64,000 nucleotides of DNA from Hymenobacter gelipurpurascens (GCF_900187375.1 NZ_FYEW01000001.1:2170001-2234000), one strand, 5' to 3'. Counted from the first letter of the stretch, positions 9,082 to 18,361 are shown. A program made the numbers and translations. Notes: generated from the sequence alone by a model not told the origin.

Positions 9082-9987
9082 ATGATCACCACGACTCTCC
9101 TGAAGACCTCGCGTGTGCTTGGTTCTACGCTGCTGGTAGGTGGCCTACTGCTTTCCGGCGCTGCGCAAGCCCAGATTGCTACGCCCGCCGCCAGCCCCAA
9201 AAGCACCGTGCAGCAGCGCGTAGGCCTCACCGACATTACCATCACGTACTCGCGGCCCGGCGTGAAAGGCCGCCCGATTTTCGGCGACTCCACCACCAAG
9301 GCTATTACGCCTTTCGGACAGCGCTGGCGCACGGGTGCCAACTCTACTACCAGCATCAAGTTCTCGGACGACGTGACGGTGGAAGGCAAGAAGGTACCCG
9401 CCGGCGAGTATGGCCTCTACACCATTCCGGGCAAAACCTCGTGGGTAGTAGTCCTGAACAAAAGCCTCAAGCAGGGCGCTGATGTAAAAGGCTTCAAGGA
9501 TGCCGACGACGTGGCCCGCTTCACGGTAAAGCCCTACGCGCTGGCCAACAAAGTAGAAACCTTCACCATGGAGTTTTCTGACCTCACCCCCGCTACCGCC
9601 AACGTGGAAATGCTGTGGGATAAGACCGGCGCCAAGTTTAAGGTAACCACGGACGTTGACACCAAAGTAATGGCCCAGATCGACGAGAAAGTTGTGAAAA
9701 ACGCCAGTGCTTCGGCAAACGACATGGCCGCCGCCGCCGTGTATTACTACGACAACAACAAAGACCTGAAGCAGGCCCTGACCTGGATTCAGAAGGCCAA
9801 CGAAAAGGACGCCAAGTTCTGGAACGTGCATACGGAGGCTAAAATCCGCATGAAAATGAAGGATTACAAAGGCACCGTTGCCGCAGCCGAGCAGTCGAAG
9901 AAACTGGCTGCCGAAGCCAAAAACACCGACTACGTAAAGATGAACGAGGGCCTGATTGCCGACGCAAAAAAGGCCGGCAAACTCTAA
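9082..9987 (+). CDS. DUF2911 domain-containing secreted protein
   Basis: 301-aa exported protein. The signal peptide ends around residue 31 (SGAAQAQ). The DUF2911 domain follows directly, with its opening SPKSTVQQRVGLTDITITYS and RPGVKGRPIFG, then PFGQRWRTGANSTTSIKFSDDV, VPAGEYGLYTIPG and WVVVLNK. The C-terminal 100 residues are helical with TPR-like spacing (AAAVYYYDNNKDLKQALTWI...). The family is common in Bacteroidota and has no established function. It is a single-gene unit, followed by an inverted-repeat element. Confidence 0.88.
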   Translation: MITTTLLKTSRVLGSTLLVGGLLLSGAAQAQIATPAASPKSTVQQRVGLTDITITYSRPGVKGRPIFGDSTTKAITPFGQRWRTGANSTTSIKFSDDVTVEGKKVPAGEYGLYTIPGKTSWVVVLNKSLKQGADVKGFKDADDVARFTVKPYALANKVETFTMEFSDLTPATANVEMLWDKTGAKFKVTTDVDTKVMAQIDEKVVKNASASANDMAAAAVYYYDNNKDLKQALTWIQKANEKDAKFWNVHTEAKIRMKMKDYKGTVAAAEQSKKLAAEAKNTDYVKMNEGLIADAKKAGKL

Positions 9988-10032
9988 ACCGACTGGCCTA
10001 GGCCGCTTGCCTAAAGCCCGTCACTGCCTCTC

Positions 10033-10136
10033 GCACGTCATCGTGAGCAACGCGAAGGATATTCTTACACCGGAACGACTGGCCTAGCGCCTCGTGCTGA
10101 AGTGGTAAGATCCTTCGTAAGCTCAGGATGACGTGC
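10033..10136. repeat. REP/MITE-like inverted repeat, family A copy 1
   Basis: Ends are GCACGTCAT and ATGACGTGC. The arms are imperfect (CATCGTGAGCAACGCGAAGGAT against ATCCTTCGTAAGCTCAGGATG). The centre contains ACGACTGGCCTAGCGCCTCG, shared almost unchanged with copies at 12768-12868 and 33965-34069. It lies between the convergent DUF2911 and symporter genes. Confidence 0.85.
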
Positions 10137-10160
10137 TTTTTTGTGAGATAACAGGCTGGT

Positions 10161-11849
10161 TCAGGCTGCCTGCTTTCGCTCCTTCGGCAGCACCAAACAC
10201 CCCAGCACCACCAGTACGCACCCGATGATGTTGAACCAGAGGTAGCCGATATCGGTGCGCCAGAAGAGCAGCAACACCGCAATCTGGGCCACTACCGCCG
10301 ACCAGAACACCGCTCTGCCGCCCACAGATTTCATAAAAAAAGCCACCACAAAAATCCCCAGCATGGTGCCGTAAAACAGGGAGCCAAGGATGTTCACAGC
10401 CTGAATCAGGTTTTCGAGCTGCGCCGCGAAGGTGGCAAAGCCGATGCCCACCACGCCCCACCCGACCGAGGCCAAACGGGAGGCGCGCACATAGTGGCGC
10501 TCTGCCAGACCTGGCCTAGCCGGCTGGTACAGATCAATAATAGTAGTTGAAGCCAGTGCGTTGAGTCCGCCAGCTGCGCTGCTCATGGCCGCCGATAGCA
10601 CCACGGCAATCAACAGGCCTACGAACCCGTGCGGTAAATATTTCAGCACGAAAGTCAGGAAAACGTAGTCGGTGTCTTTGGCCTCGGCGGTGGGCACGGC
10701 TTGTTTCAGCAGCTTCTGCGCTTCTGCGCGTAGGCCACTGCTGGCGGCATCGGTGGCCTGCAGGCGAGTTTGGGCGGCGGCAACCTGGGCCTCATTGCCG
10801 GTGCGCAGGGCTTGCACCAGACCCGTTGTGGCTTCGCGGCGGGCTTCGAACAGAACAGTATGCTGCTGCTCCAGCTGCCGGAGCGCCGGACCATAGGTGG
10901 CGGAGCGCGCCACTTGCTTTTGCACCGGTCGGTTAAAGGTGAGCGGCGGCGCATTGAACTGATAAAACACGAACAGGAGCACCCCAATCAGCAGAATTCC
11001 GAACTGCATGGGCACCTTCACAAGGCCGTTCATCAGCAGGCCCAAGCGGCTTTCCGTGACGCTGCGGCCGGCCAGGTAGCGCTGCACCTGGCTTTGGTCG
11101 GTGCCGAAGTACGATAGGGCTAGGAACAGCCCGCCCGTCATGCCCGACCAGAAATTGTAGCGGTCTTTGGGGTCGAAGTGAAAATCGACGAGGTTGAGTT
11201 TGCCGCGGTGCCCCGCCACCTGCATGGCTTCGGTAAAGCCAATATCGTCGGGCAGATAATGGACCAGCAGGTAGCCTGCAACCGCCATGCCTGTGAAAAT
11301 AACGGCTACCTGCCACTGCTGCGTAACGGCCACGGCGCGGGTGCCGCCCGCCACTGTATAGCTGATCATTAGCCCCCCAATCAGCCAGACGGTGAGGTGC
11401 ACGTTCCAGCCCAGAATGGCCGATAGCACCAGCGCCGGCGCGTACAGGGAAAGCCCGTTGCTGAGGCCACGCTGCACCAGAAATAGGCCCGCCGCCAGCG
11501 TGCGGGTGCGCCTATCGAAGCGGCCTTCCAGGTACTCGTAGGCCGTAAATACTTTGAGCCGATGGTAGATGGGCACCGCGAAAATGGCAATCAGGACCAT
11601 GGCCACGGGTAGGCCGAAGTAGAACTGAATGAAGCGCATCCCGTCGTCGTAGGCCTGCCCCGGCGTGCTCAGGAAGGTGATAGCTGAGGCCTGGGTGGCG
11701 ATGATGCTCAGCCCGATGCCCCACCAGCGGGCCTGCCGGTCGCCGAGCAGGTAGCTGTCCATGGTGTGCTGGCCGCGGGTGCGCCAGGTGCCGTAGCCCA
11801 CAATAAACGCCAGCGTTCCGCCCAGCACCAGCCAGTCTAATAAGCTCAT
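10161..11849 (-). CDS. Sodium:solute symporter (SSS family) with extramembrane helical insertion
   Basis: 562-aa inner-membrane symporter. The ATG at 11849 overlaps the stop of the upstream small gene by 4 bases, which fixes this start. SSS hallmarks are MDSYLLGDRQARWWGIGLSI, the ATQASAITFLSTPGQAYDDG segment, and AAMSSAAGGLNALASTTIID late in the protein. Residues about 307-390 form a non-hydrophobic Ala/Gln/Arg-rich region predicted to be helical (QLEQQHTVLFEARREATTGL and following) between two membrane segments; this is unusual for plain SSS proteins. The substrate is unknown. It is the last gene of a three-gene operon with PAP2 and a one-helix protein. Confidence 0.92.
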   Translation of the reverse strand: MSLLDWLVLGGTLAFIVGYGTWRTRGQHTMDSYLLGDRQARWWGIGLSIIATQASAITFLSTPGQAYDDGMRFIQFYFGLPVAMVLIAIFAVPIYHRLKVFTAYEYLEGRFDRRTRTLAAGLFLVQRGLSNGLSLYAPALVLSAILGWNVHLTVWLIGGLMISYTVAGGTRAVAVTQQWQVAVIFTGMAVAGYLLVHYLPDDIGFTEAMQVAGHRGKLNLVDFHFDPKDRYNFWSGMTGGLFLALSYFGTDQSQVQRYLAGRSVTESRLGLLMNGLVKVPMQFGILLIGVLLFVFYQFNAPPLTFNRPVQKQVARSATYGPALRQLEQQHTVLFEARREATTGLVQALRTGNEAQVAAAQTRLQATDAASSGLRAEAQKLLKQAVPTAEAKDTDYVFLTFVLKYLPHGFVGLLIAVVLSAAMSSAAGGLNALASTTIIDLYQPARPGLAERHYVRASRLASVGWGVVGIGFATFAAQLENLIQAVNILGSLFYGTMLGIFVVAFFMKSVGGRAVFWSAVVAQIAVLLLFWRTDIGYLWFNIIGCVLVVLGCLVLPKERKQAA

Positions 11850-12037
11850 GCAAACAGACGGGTGAGGTAGGTGAAGAAGGCTACCTCGGCGGCCAGTGCC
11901 CCCAGCACCAGCCAGTACCAGGCCCGCCACGAAGGCAGCAAAGGTGGGGCCGGCTCAGCGGCTGGGTGTGGGCTTTCGGTAGAGTGGGCGGGGTGGTTGG
12001 GCACAAGCGGGCGGGTTGGGTACGCAAGAGGCAACAA
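11846..12037 (-). CDS. Small single-helix membrane protein upstream of symporter
   Basis: 63-aa protein with a proline-rich N-terminus (PLVPNHPAHSTESPHPAAEP) and one strong membrane helix near the C-terminus (WYWLVLGALAAEVAFFTYLT). Its TGA overlaps the symporter ATG in an ATGA arrangement, and its start is 8 bases after the PAP2 stop, so translation of all three is probably coupled. Small accessory subunits precede several SSS transporters (for example DUF4212 and DUF485 proteins), but this one has a single helix and matches neither family that I can recognise. Real gene likely; role inferred from coupling only. Confidence 0.62.
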   Translation of the reverse strand: MLPLAYPTRPLVPNHPAHSTESPHPAAEPAPPLLPSWRAWYWLVLGALAAEVAFFTYLTRLFA

Positions 12038-12045
12038 ATACGCCG

Positions 12046-12723
12046 CTAAGTTGCATCAGGAGCCGCAGAAACCAACTCGCGCCGCAGGCTTGGCCGCAGC
12101 CACCAAGTCCCGATTTCAAAGAGGCAAATAAGCGTCACTGCCAGATATACGGCGGCCACCACATCGCTGAGCCAATGCTGTTCCAAAACCACTCGCCCCA
12201 AACCTACCAATCCTGCCACAACGAGCAGCCAGGGCCGTAACTTCGGAAACCGCATGGCCAGCGGCAACAGCATGCCTGCCACGGAGGCGGTGTGCCCCGA
12301 CGGAAAAGCATCGTACTGGCCTAGAGGCTGCCAAAAAGCTGCATCCGGGGCCGTGTGCAACCATAGTACCTCGGGCCGCGGCCGGTTGAAAACCAGCTTC
12401 AAAATATTGCCCAAGCCCTCACTGCCCACCCAAGCCAGCAGCACCACCAGCCAGATAGTGGCATGTCGCCAGCGTAGTATCCAAGACCCTAGAAATAGTA
12501 GCGGCAATAGCAGCCAGCCCCACGGCAGGCCTAGCGGACTGGCTGCGTGCGTAACAAACCCGAGATAATCGGTGACCGACATTACACCTTCAAAGAAGCC
12601 CTGCATTGGTTGCTGGTTATGCACAAACAACGCAAGCGGCCCATCAAGCAGCCAGATGGACAGCAACGTGAGCGGCACAAGAAGTACAGTAGCAAATAGG
12701 TAAAGTCTCAGGTAATAGCGCAC
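12046..12723 (-). CDS. PAP2-family phosphatase
   Basis: 225-aa membrane phosphatase of the PAP2/acid phosphatase superfamily. All three signature motifs are present: KLVFNRPRP (KX6RP type), PSGHTAS and GRVVLEQHWLSDVV (SRX5HX3D type with Gly in place of the first Ser). Five to six hydrophobic segments surround them, which places the active site at the outer face of the inner membrane. Likely substrates are lipid phosphates such as undecaprenyl pyrophosphate or phosphatidate. First gene of the PAP2-small protein-symporter operon. Confidence 0.92.
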   Translation of the reverse strand: MRYYLRLYLFATVLLVPLTLLSIWLLDGPLALFVHNQQPMQGFFEGVMSVTDYLGFVTHAASPLGLPWGWLLLPLLFLGSWILRWRHATIWLVVLLAWVGSEGLGNILKLVFNRPRPEVLWLHTAPDAAFWQPLGQYDAFPSGHTASVAGMLLPLAMRFPKLRPWLLVVAGLVGLGRVVLEQHWLSDVVAAVYLAVTLICLFEIGTWWLRPSLRRELVSAAPDAT

Positions 12724-12767
12724 AGATATAGCGAGGTGGTTTACGTATTGCGAGACCTCAGATTAAT

Positions 12768-12868
12768 ACGTCATCCTGAGAGAAGCGAGGGATCTTATCC
12801 CGCGTGAACGACTGGCCTAGCGCCTCGGGCTAACGTGAGAAGATCCTTCGCTGCACTCAGGATGACGT
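12768..12868. repeat. REP/MITE-like inverted repeat, family A copy 2
   Basis: Ends ACGTCATCCTGAG and CTCAGGATGACGT. The internal arms are GGGATCTTATC against GAGAAGATCC. The centre GAACGACTGGCCTAGCGCCT is nearly identical to copies 1 and 3. It lies between the PIG-L and PAP2 genes. Confidence 0.88.
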
Positions 12869-12900
12869 GCTTTTGTATTCTTTGGTACCATCAGACGACT

Positions 12901-15435
12901 CTACTTACCCAGCGACACCATGTTGGTGAGCAGACGGTAGGCACCGGGTACGCCCGCTGGGAGCTCCCGAAACAGCGAGAGGCCCGTGTAGATGTAATGG
13001 CCTTTGCCGTAGTCGGCGACGAGGATGGCGCTTTCCTTGGCGGTTTCGTTGGGGTCGTGGGAGCTGAAGACGGTTTTGTACTTGGCATCCCAGGCGCTCG
13101 GATAGTAGAGGCCCTGCTCTTGCACCCAGCCTTCAAAATCCTTGGCGGTGATTTTGTTGGGCGTGTTCAACAATGGCTGGCTGGGGTTGAGGAACGTGAT
13201 AGCGGCGTTTTCCACCGTTACCCGGTCGTTGCTGAGTGTGAGCGGGTACGGACCGATTTGCGGTAGTACGGTGCCGCGGTTCACCACGTACTGCACCACC
13301 ATGTTGCCGCCGTTTTCTACGTAGCGCAGCAGAGTGGGCTGCAGAGTCTTGAGGCGGTCGAGGGTGTTGTAGGCCCGCACGCCCAGCACCACGGCATCGA
13401 AGCGGCGCAGGTTTTGGTCTGTAATGTCTTCGGGCTTTAGCAGTGTTACGTTGTAGCCGATCTGGCGCAGCGCGTCGGGCACCTCGTCGCCCGCACCCAT
13501 GAGGTAGCCGATTTCCTGGCCTTTGCGCTTGAGGTCCAGCTTAACCAGCGGAGCTACGGCTTCGGGGAAAAGGATCTGGGTCGGGATATGGCTGTACTCG
13601 ATGGCCTGGTAGCCACGTGAGTACTGCTGGCCCTCCACAGTTGCCACGGCCCGCACCTCGGTTTTGCCCTCCACCGCGCCCGCACCAGGCTGCACCCGGA
13701 ACTGCACAGTTTGCTCAGCGTCCTTGGAGGCAATATCGAAGTTGAAGCTGGCCGGCTCCGATTTCCAGCCTTTCGGCAATGTGAGAGCCACCGAGCCTTT
13801 CACGCCCGCCTTTCCAGCGCGCAAGGTCACTGGAATGGTTTTAGGTGAATTATCGGCGAAGACGTATGCCCTTCCGCCGATGTTCACAGCCACGGGCGGC
13901 ACTATGGCAAGAGGCTGATATGATTCGCCAAGCACAGGGTCAGTATGCTTGTAGCGGATTTCAACTATATCACTAAACTTTTCACCGGCGACTTCACCAG
14001 TGAGGTATACGTAAGGACTAGCACTTTCCGCTTTTCCCCGTTCAAGCTGGCTTTCAACTGTGTACATTCCTATACTATTGGGCTGCCTCAGCCAATAGGG
14101 TTGTGAGTTGTTAATCCATTCTGAGTTTTGCTGCTTATTTGCAAATGTCCCTTGCCGCTTGATTGAAACTGATTGAAATGGCTTGACTATTTGATTCAAG
14201 ACAGTGTCACCACCGAAATCGGTACTTGAAATCCGACTTATAGTAATAGGGATGCTTGATCGATTTATTACTTCCAGCCGATAAGGAAATCTTGCGTCAT
14301 TAGACACAGCAGGCATATCAACTGTTACTTCCGTGTAAAGGCCTAGGCACGCCTTAATTAATTCTTCTACCTCATAGTGTTTCGCCACATCCCACGCCAA
14401 AGAAACATCAAACGGTCTTTTACCACTTCCCCCCAATAACTTAATAGCTGCCCGCACTTTCAACAGCCCTGCTACACTCGCCGATGGATTTGCCGGGTCG
14501 TACTTGCGAATAACCTCGTCAATCAGCTTGCCCACAGTCGCGCCGCCGGGCACGCGGTTCCAGGTCATATCAACACCCTCGAAAGGGTCGGACTTGGGCT
14601 TGTCACCTTTCACGTATTGCAGATATTCTAGGGCCTCGCCACGTGTTGCTGATGATCCGAACCCTTGGCTTCTGTGTTGGGAACGGCTGCGGGCGGCAAT
14701 TTCGCCGTAGCTCTGGCCTAGCAATGGGTTATAGCCACCGGCATCCACTTTCAGGTAGCCACTCATATCCTCGCCCTGCTTTACGAAGAAGCTGCCGGTG
14801 TTCCAGAGCAGGCGCTTGGGTTGCCAGGGCTGCACGTATTTCAGTTGCTCGGGGAAGCGCTTGGGGTCACCGGCGGCATCAAATGCTTCGGCGGCCAGGA
14901 TGGCGCTGGCGGCGTGGTGGCCGTGGCCGGCGCGGGTATCAGGCGGGAAGCGCGTGATGAGCACATCGGGCCGGCGCTGCCGGATCACCCACACCATATC
15001 GGAGAGCACCTGCTCCTTATCCCAGATAGTGAAGGTCTCGTCGGAGGTTTTCGAGAAGCCGAAGTCGTTGGCGCGTGTGAAGAACTGCTTGCCCCCATCA
15101 ATGCGGCGGGCGGCCAGCAGTTCCTGCGTCCGGATGACGCCGAGCTGCTCGCGCAGCTCCGGGCCGATGAGGTTCTGGCCGCCGTCGCCGCGGGTGCAGC
15201 TGAGGTAGCCGGTTTCCAACAGGCGGCCATTGGCCATGTAGGCAATCAGGCGGGTGTTTTCATCGTCGGGGTGGGCGGCCATGTAGAGCACCGAGCCCAG
15301 CACGTTGAGCTTCTTGAGGCCCAGCAGAATTTCCGAAGAAGAATACAATTTAGGAGCCTGAGCGGCGGCCGGAACGGCGGGGAGCAATGGTAGAACCGCC
15401 AGCAACAGGGCGGCCCGAAAAGAGCGAAAGCGCAT
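12901..15435 (-). CDS. PIG-L family deacetylase, large secreted form
   Basis: 844-aa exported protein. After a signal peptide ending at PAAAQ (about residue 26), an LmbE/PIG-L zinc deacetylase domain starts with the hallmark AHPDDE (His55-Glu59) and continues with the late zinc motif in RAGHGHHAAS. Residues about 330-600 form beta-rich domains, and the C-terminal 200 residues (FDAVVLGVRAYNTLDRL, YVENGGNMVVQY, ILVADYGKGHYIYTG) resemble a glutamine-amidotransferase-like fold. PIG-L enzymes remove N-acetyl groups from N-acetylglucosamine-type sugars. Bases about 13915-14480 are much more AT-rich than the rest of the gene. Single gene flanked by two repeat elements. Confidence 0.9.
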   Translation of the reverse strand: MRFRSFRAALLLAVLPLLPAVPAAAQAPKLYSSSEILLGLKKLNVLGSVLYMAAHPDDENTRLIAYMANGRLLETGYLSCTRGDGGQNLIGPELREQLGVIRTQELLAARRIDGGKQFFTRANDFGFSKTSDETFTIWDKEQVLSDMVWVIRQRRPDVLITRFPPDTRAGHGHHAASAILAAEAFDAAGDPKRFPEQLKYVQPWQPKRLLWNTGSFFVKQGEDMSGYLKVDAGGYNPLLGQSYGEIAARSRSQHRSQGFGSSATRGEALEYLQYVKGDKPKSDPFEGVDMTWNRVPGGATVGKLIDEVIRKYDPANPSASVAGLLKVRAAIKLLGGSGKRPFDVSLAWDVAKHYEVEELIKACLGLYTEVTVDMPAVSNDARFPYRLEVINRSSIPITISRISSTDFGGDTVLNQIVKPFQSVSIKRQGTFANKQQNSEWINNSQPYWLRQPNSIGMYTVESQLERGKAESASPYVYLTGEVAGEKFSDIVEIRYKHTDPVLGESYQPLAIVPPVAVNIGGRAYVFADNSPKTIPVTLRAGKAGVKGSVALTLPKGWKSEPASFNFDIASKDAEQTVQFRVQPGAGAVEGKTEVRAVATVEGQQYSRGYQAIEYSHIPTQILFPEAVAPLVKLDLKRKGQEIGYLMGAGDEVPDALRQIGYNVTLLKPEDITDQNLRRFDAVVLGVRAYNTLDRLKTLQPTLLRYVENGGNMVVQYVVNRGTVLPQIGPYPLTLSNDRVTVENAAITFLNPSQPLLNTPNKITAKDFEGWVQEQGLYYPSAWDAKYKTVFSSHDPNETAKESAILVADYGKGHYIYTGLSLFRELPAGVPGAYRLLTNMVSLGK

Positions 15436-15755
15436 TGGTCGAAATCAGAGGTAGAGCAGGGCAGTAAAGATACAGGCCTAGCCGGGAGGTTGCAGAACCA
15501 CCGAAACTCAGAACTGTTGCGGAAAGGCTATGAGGACTGCAGCCAAAAGAAACGTCATGCTTGATCTGGCGTCCGCAGAGTCGAAGAATCTATACTGCTT
15601 CCCAGGCTAGTTGAGTAGCCAGAGGCAGAGATGCTTCGACTCTGCGGACGCCAGATCAAGCATGACGGTCAATTGGTTAGCAAGTATACATACCCTAGGC
15701 CACTCCCAACCAATATCAGCGCTTCTCAAAGTGGCCTAGCGCTTCGTTTACAAGC
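15436..15755. other. 320-base intergenic stretch holding a long inverted repeat
   Basis: No reading frame here is convincing. The stretch holds the family B inverted repeat (15553-15667) and several TAGGCC words. The promoter for the minus-strand PIG-L gene should lie near its left end, but I see no clear TAnnTTTG box. Confidence 0.6.
15553..15667. repeat. REP/MITE-like inverted repeat, family B copy 1
   Basis: Arms of 39 bases (15553-15591 and 15629-15667) match with a single mismatch; the loop is 37 bases. The ends are CGTCATGC and GCATGACG. The arm core is TTGATCTGGCGTCCGCAGAG. It shares the GTCAT terminus and GAAGCATCT part with the element at 28111-28200. Confidence 0.92.
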
Positions 15756-16430
15756 TTAGCCAGCCGCTGGCCCAGCCGGGGTTTGCCAGGCTGGGTCTTT
15801 GCTGAGGTCGTAGATTTCCTGGATATCGTGCAGGATGTGCTCGAAGTCTAGGTTCAGGTCTTTCAGCAAGCCTGTTTTGAGGTCGAATACCCAACCGTGC
15901 ACCGTGGGGTAGCCCTTCTGCAGGTACATCTGCTGCACCACTGCCGTTTTAATCACGTTTACGCACTGTTCCTGCACGTTCAGCTCTACCAGCCGGTCGT
16001 AGCGGGCCGTCGTGTCTTCGATGGCATCCAGCTCTGTGTGGTGCAAGCGGTACACGTCGCGGATGTTGCGCAGCCAGGGGTTGAGCAAGCCCAGGTCCTG
16101 GGCCTGCATGGCGTGCTTTACCCCTCCGCAGCCGTAGTGTCCGCACACCACAATGTGCTTTACGTGGAGGTGGCGCACGGCGTACTCAATTACCGACATG
16201 GCGTTGAGGTCGATGTTATTCACCAGGTTCGCAATGTTGCGGTGCACAAATACGTCGCCTGGGGCCACGCCCATTAGCTCCTCGGCCGTCACGCGACTGT
16301 CACTGCACCCGATGTAGAGGTAGTCAGGCTCCTGATCGGCCGCCAGAGCCGTCAGAAAGTCTGGGCCAGCTGCCGCGTGCTTGGCAATCCATTGGCGGTT
16401 GTTCTCGAAAATTTTAGCGTAGGTGGGCAT
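15756..16430 (-). CDS. can: Beta-class carbonic anhydrase
   Basis: 224-aa cytoplasmic enzyme that interconverts CO2 and bicarbonate. The zinc ligands are Cys42 (GCSDSRV), His98 and Cys101 (VCGHYGCGGV); the catalytic Asp44-Arg46 pair is present. Length and layout match beta-CA clade B (Can/CynT2 type): VHRNIANLV, AVRHLHVKHIVVCGH and GWVFDLKTGLLKDL near the end. It is a single gene with an upstream region of about 290 bases shared divergently with the subtilase gene. Confidence 0.96.
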   Translation of the reverse strand: MPTYAKIFENNRQWIAKHAAAGPDFLTALAADQEPDYLYIGCSDSRVTAEELMGVAPGDVFVHRNIANLVNNIDLNAMSVIEYAVRHLHVKHIVVCGHYGCGGVKHAMQAQDLGLLNPWLRNIRDVYRLHHTELDAIEDTTARYDRLVELNVQEQCVNVIKTAVVQQMYLQKGYPTVHGWVFDLKTGLLKDLNLDFEHILHDIQEIYDLSKDPAWQTPAGPAAG

Positions 16431-16717
16431 ACTGGACAGGGGTTATGAGGGGAAGAATCGAAGGCGAAATCTACATAAGGCGCTTCACATAGCACTCTAG
16501 GCACTAGTTAGCAGGTGTACGGCATTCCTGAAAACCGGCCTTATTTGTGCAGTGCCTAGCTACACTTTCGGCTACATCTGGGCCGTATGCGTGCGTCCGG
16601 AGTGGCCTAGCCGGTGTCTATGGAGTACGCTTCTGTGCCGGTATCAGTAGATCCTAGCCCGGCTTCGTACACCTTCGTATAGGTCGTTTTACTTTTCTGT
16701 CAGCGTCTTCTTTCTGC

Positions 16718-18361
16718 ATGTCCATTCCCCTCTCTTTCCGGTTGCGCCTTGCGGCGCTAGGCCTGTTGCTCCCTACTCTGGCTTCGGCCCAGACGGTTAC
16801 CGCACCTGCTCCCCCATCGGCCGTAACTCTTGCCGGCCCACAGTGGTATTTGCTTGATCCGCAGAAGGATGGCGTGATGGGTGTGAGTGCCCTGCGCGCC
16901 TACGCGGAGCTGTTGCAAGGCCGCACTTCCACGCCCGTAACGGTGGCTATTATTGATGCCGGTATCGATACGGCGCACACCGATTTGAAACGCCTGCTGT
17001 GGCGCAATACCAAAGAAATTGCCGGCAATGGCCAAGACGACGACCAGAACGGCTATGTAGATGATGTGCACGGCTGGAGCTTCTTGGGTGGCCCCGATGG
17101 CCGCAACGTGGATATCGACACCTACGAGGACACGCGGGTGCTGGCCCGTTTGCAGCCCCGTTTCCAGGGGAAAACCCGCGCCACCGTGCCCGCCGCCCAG
17201 CGTGCCGACTACGACCTTTACCTGAAGGCGAAAAAGACTTACGACGAGAAAGTAAAGGAGAACACGCAGCGCCTAAAGGAAATTGGAGAGGCCTACACCG
17301 AGAACCAGCAGGGTGCCGAAGCCGTGAAGCAGGCCCTCAAGGTGAGCAGCCTTGATACGGCCACCCTGCACCACCCTCCTACCCAGGACCCCGAGCTGCT
17401 GGCCGTTACAAACGGCCTCTACCAGAACCTGAAGCAGGCAGGCTACCCCTCGTTGGAAGCCGTGCTGGCTGAAATCAAGGAAGCCCTCACCGACACCAAA
17501 AACCAGCTCGACTACAGCCTCAACCTGAAGTTTGATCCACGCGGTGTGGTGCAAGACCACCCCAACGATGTGAAGGAGCGTCGCTATGGCAACAAGGACC
17601 TCTACGGCCCCGAGCCCAGCCACGGCACGCACGTAGCCGGCATCATTGGCGCCGACCGCACGAATGCGCTGGGCATACTGGGCCTGGCCGACAACGTTCG
17701 CCTGATGGCCGTGCGTGCCGTACCCAACGGCGATGAGCGCGACAAAGATGTGGCCAACGCCATTCGGTACGCGGTGGACAACGGGGCGAGCATCATTAAC
17801 ATGAGCTTCGGTAAATACTACTCGCCTCAGCGGCCGGTGGTAGAAGAAGCCATCCGATACGCGGGCACCAAGGGCGTACTGCTGGTGCATTCGGCAGGCA
17901 ATGAAAGCAAAAACATGGACCAGGAAACGCAATACCCGGCGCCGGTATTCCGCAACGGGCAGCGCATTCCGAATATGATTACGGTAGGCGCTTCCGCCCG
18001 CCAAAACAACGCCGACCTGGTGGCTGAGTTTTCTAACTATGGCCGCCACGCCGTAGACGTCTTCGCACCTGGCAACCAGATCTATTCCACGGTGCCGGGC
18101 AGCCTGTATGCCAACAAGAGCGGCACCAGTATGGCTGCCCCGGTAGTCACGGGTATAGCGGCCGTCCTGAAATCGTATTTCCCCACCCTCACCGCTACCC
18201 AGCTGAAAAGCATTATTCTGCAATCGGCGCAGCCTACCCATACGCAGGTACACCAGCCTGGCACCAAAAAGCTGCTGGATTTTCGGGAGCTTTCGGGGAC
18301 GGGAGGCATCGTGAATTTGTACCGGGCCGTAGAGCTAGCGCAACGGCAAACGGCGCAGTAG
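16718..18361 (+). CDS. S8 family serine peptidase (subtilase)
   Basis: 547-aa exported protease. The signal peptide ends near residue 25 (ASAQ). The catalytic triad is Asp80 (VAIIDAGID), His302 (SHGTHVAG) and Ser471 (SGTSMAAP). Spacing between Asp and His is about 220 residues, much longer than in subtilisin, because of a charged helical insertion (residues about 130-290, for example TYDEKVKENTQRLKEIGEAY). This is a recurrent architecture in Bacteroidota subtilases. There is no T9SS sorting domain at the C-terminus, so it is probably periplasmic or surface-linked by another route. An inverted repeat at 18385-18417 follows. Confidence 0.94.
   Translation: MSIPLSFRLRLAALGLLLPTLASAQTVTAPAPPSAVTLAGPQWYLLDPQKDGVMGVSALRAYAELLQGRTSTPVTVAIIDAGIDTAHTDLKRLLWRNTKEIAGNGQDDDQNGYVDDVHGWSFLGGPDGRNVDIDTYEDTRVLARLQPRFQGKTRATVPAAQRADYDLYLKAKKTYDEKVKENTQRLKEIGEAYTENQQGAEAVKQALKVSSLDTATLHHPPTQDPELLAVTNGLYQNLKQAGYPSLEAVLAEIKEALTDTKNQLDYSLNLKFDPRGVVQDHPNDVKERRYGNKDLYGPEPSHGTHVAGIIGADRTNALGILGLADNVRLMAVRAVPNGDERDKDVANAIRYAVDNGASIINMSFGKYYSPQRPVVEEAIRYAGTKGVLLVHSAGNESKNMDQETQYPAPVFRNGQRIPNMITVGASARQNNADLVAEFSNYGRHAVDVFAPGNQIYSTVPGSLYANKSGTSMAAPVVTGIAAVLKSYFPTLTATQLKSIILQSAQPTHTQVHQPGTKKLLDFRELSGTGGIVNLYRAVELAQRQTAQ

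Noticed and set aside
17273..18253. 326-aa minus-strand frame opposite the subtilase
   Set aside because: Antisense of a gene with a complete Asp-His-Ser triad; no recognisable features of its own.
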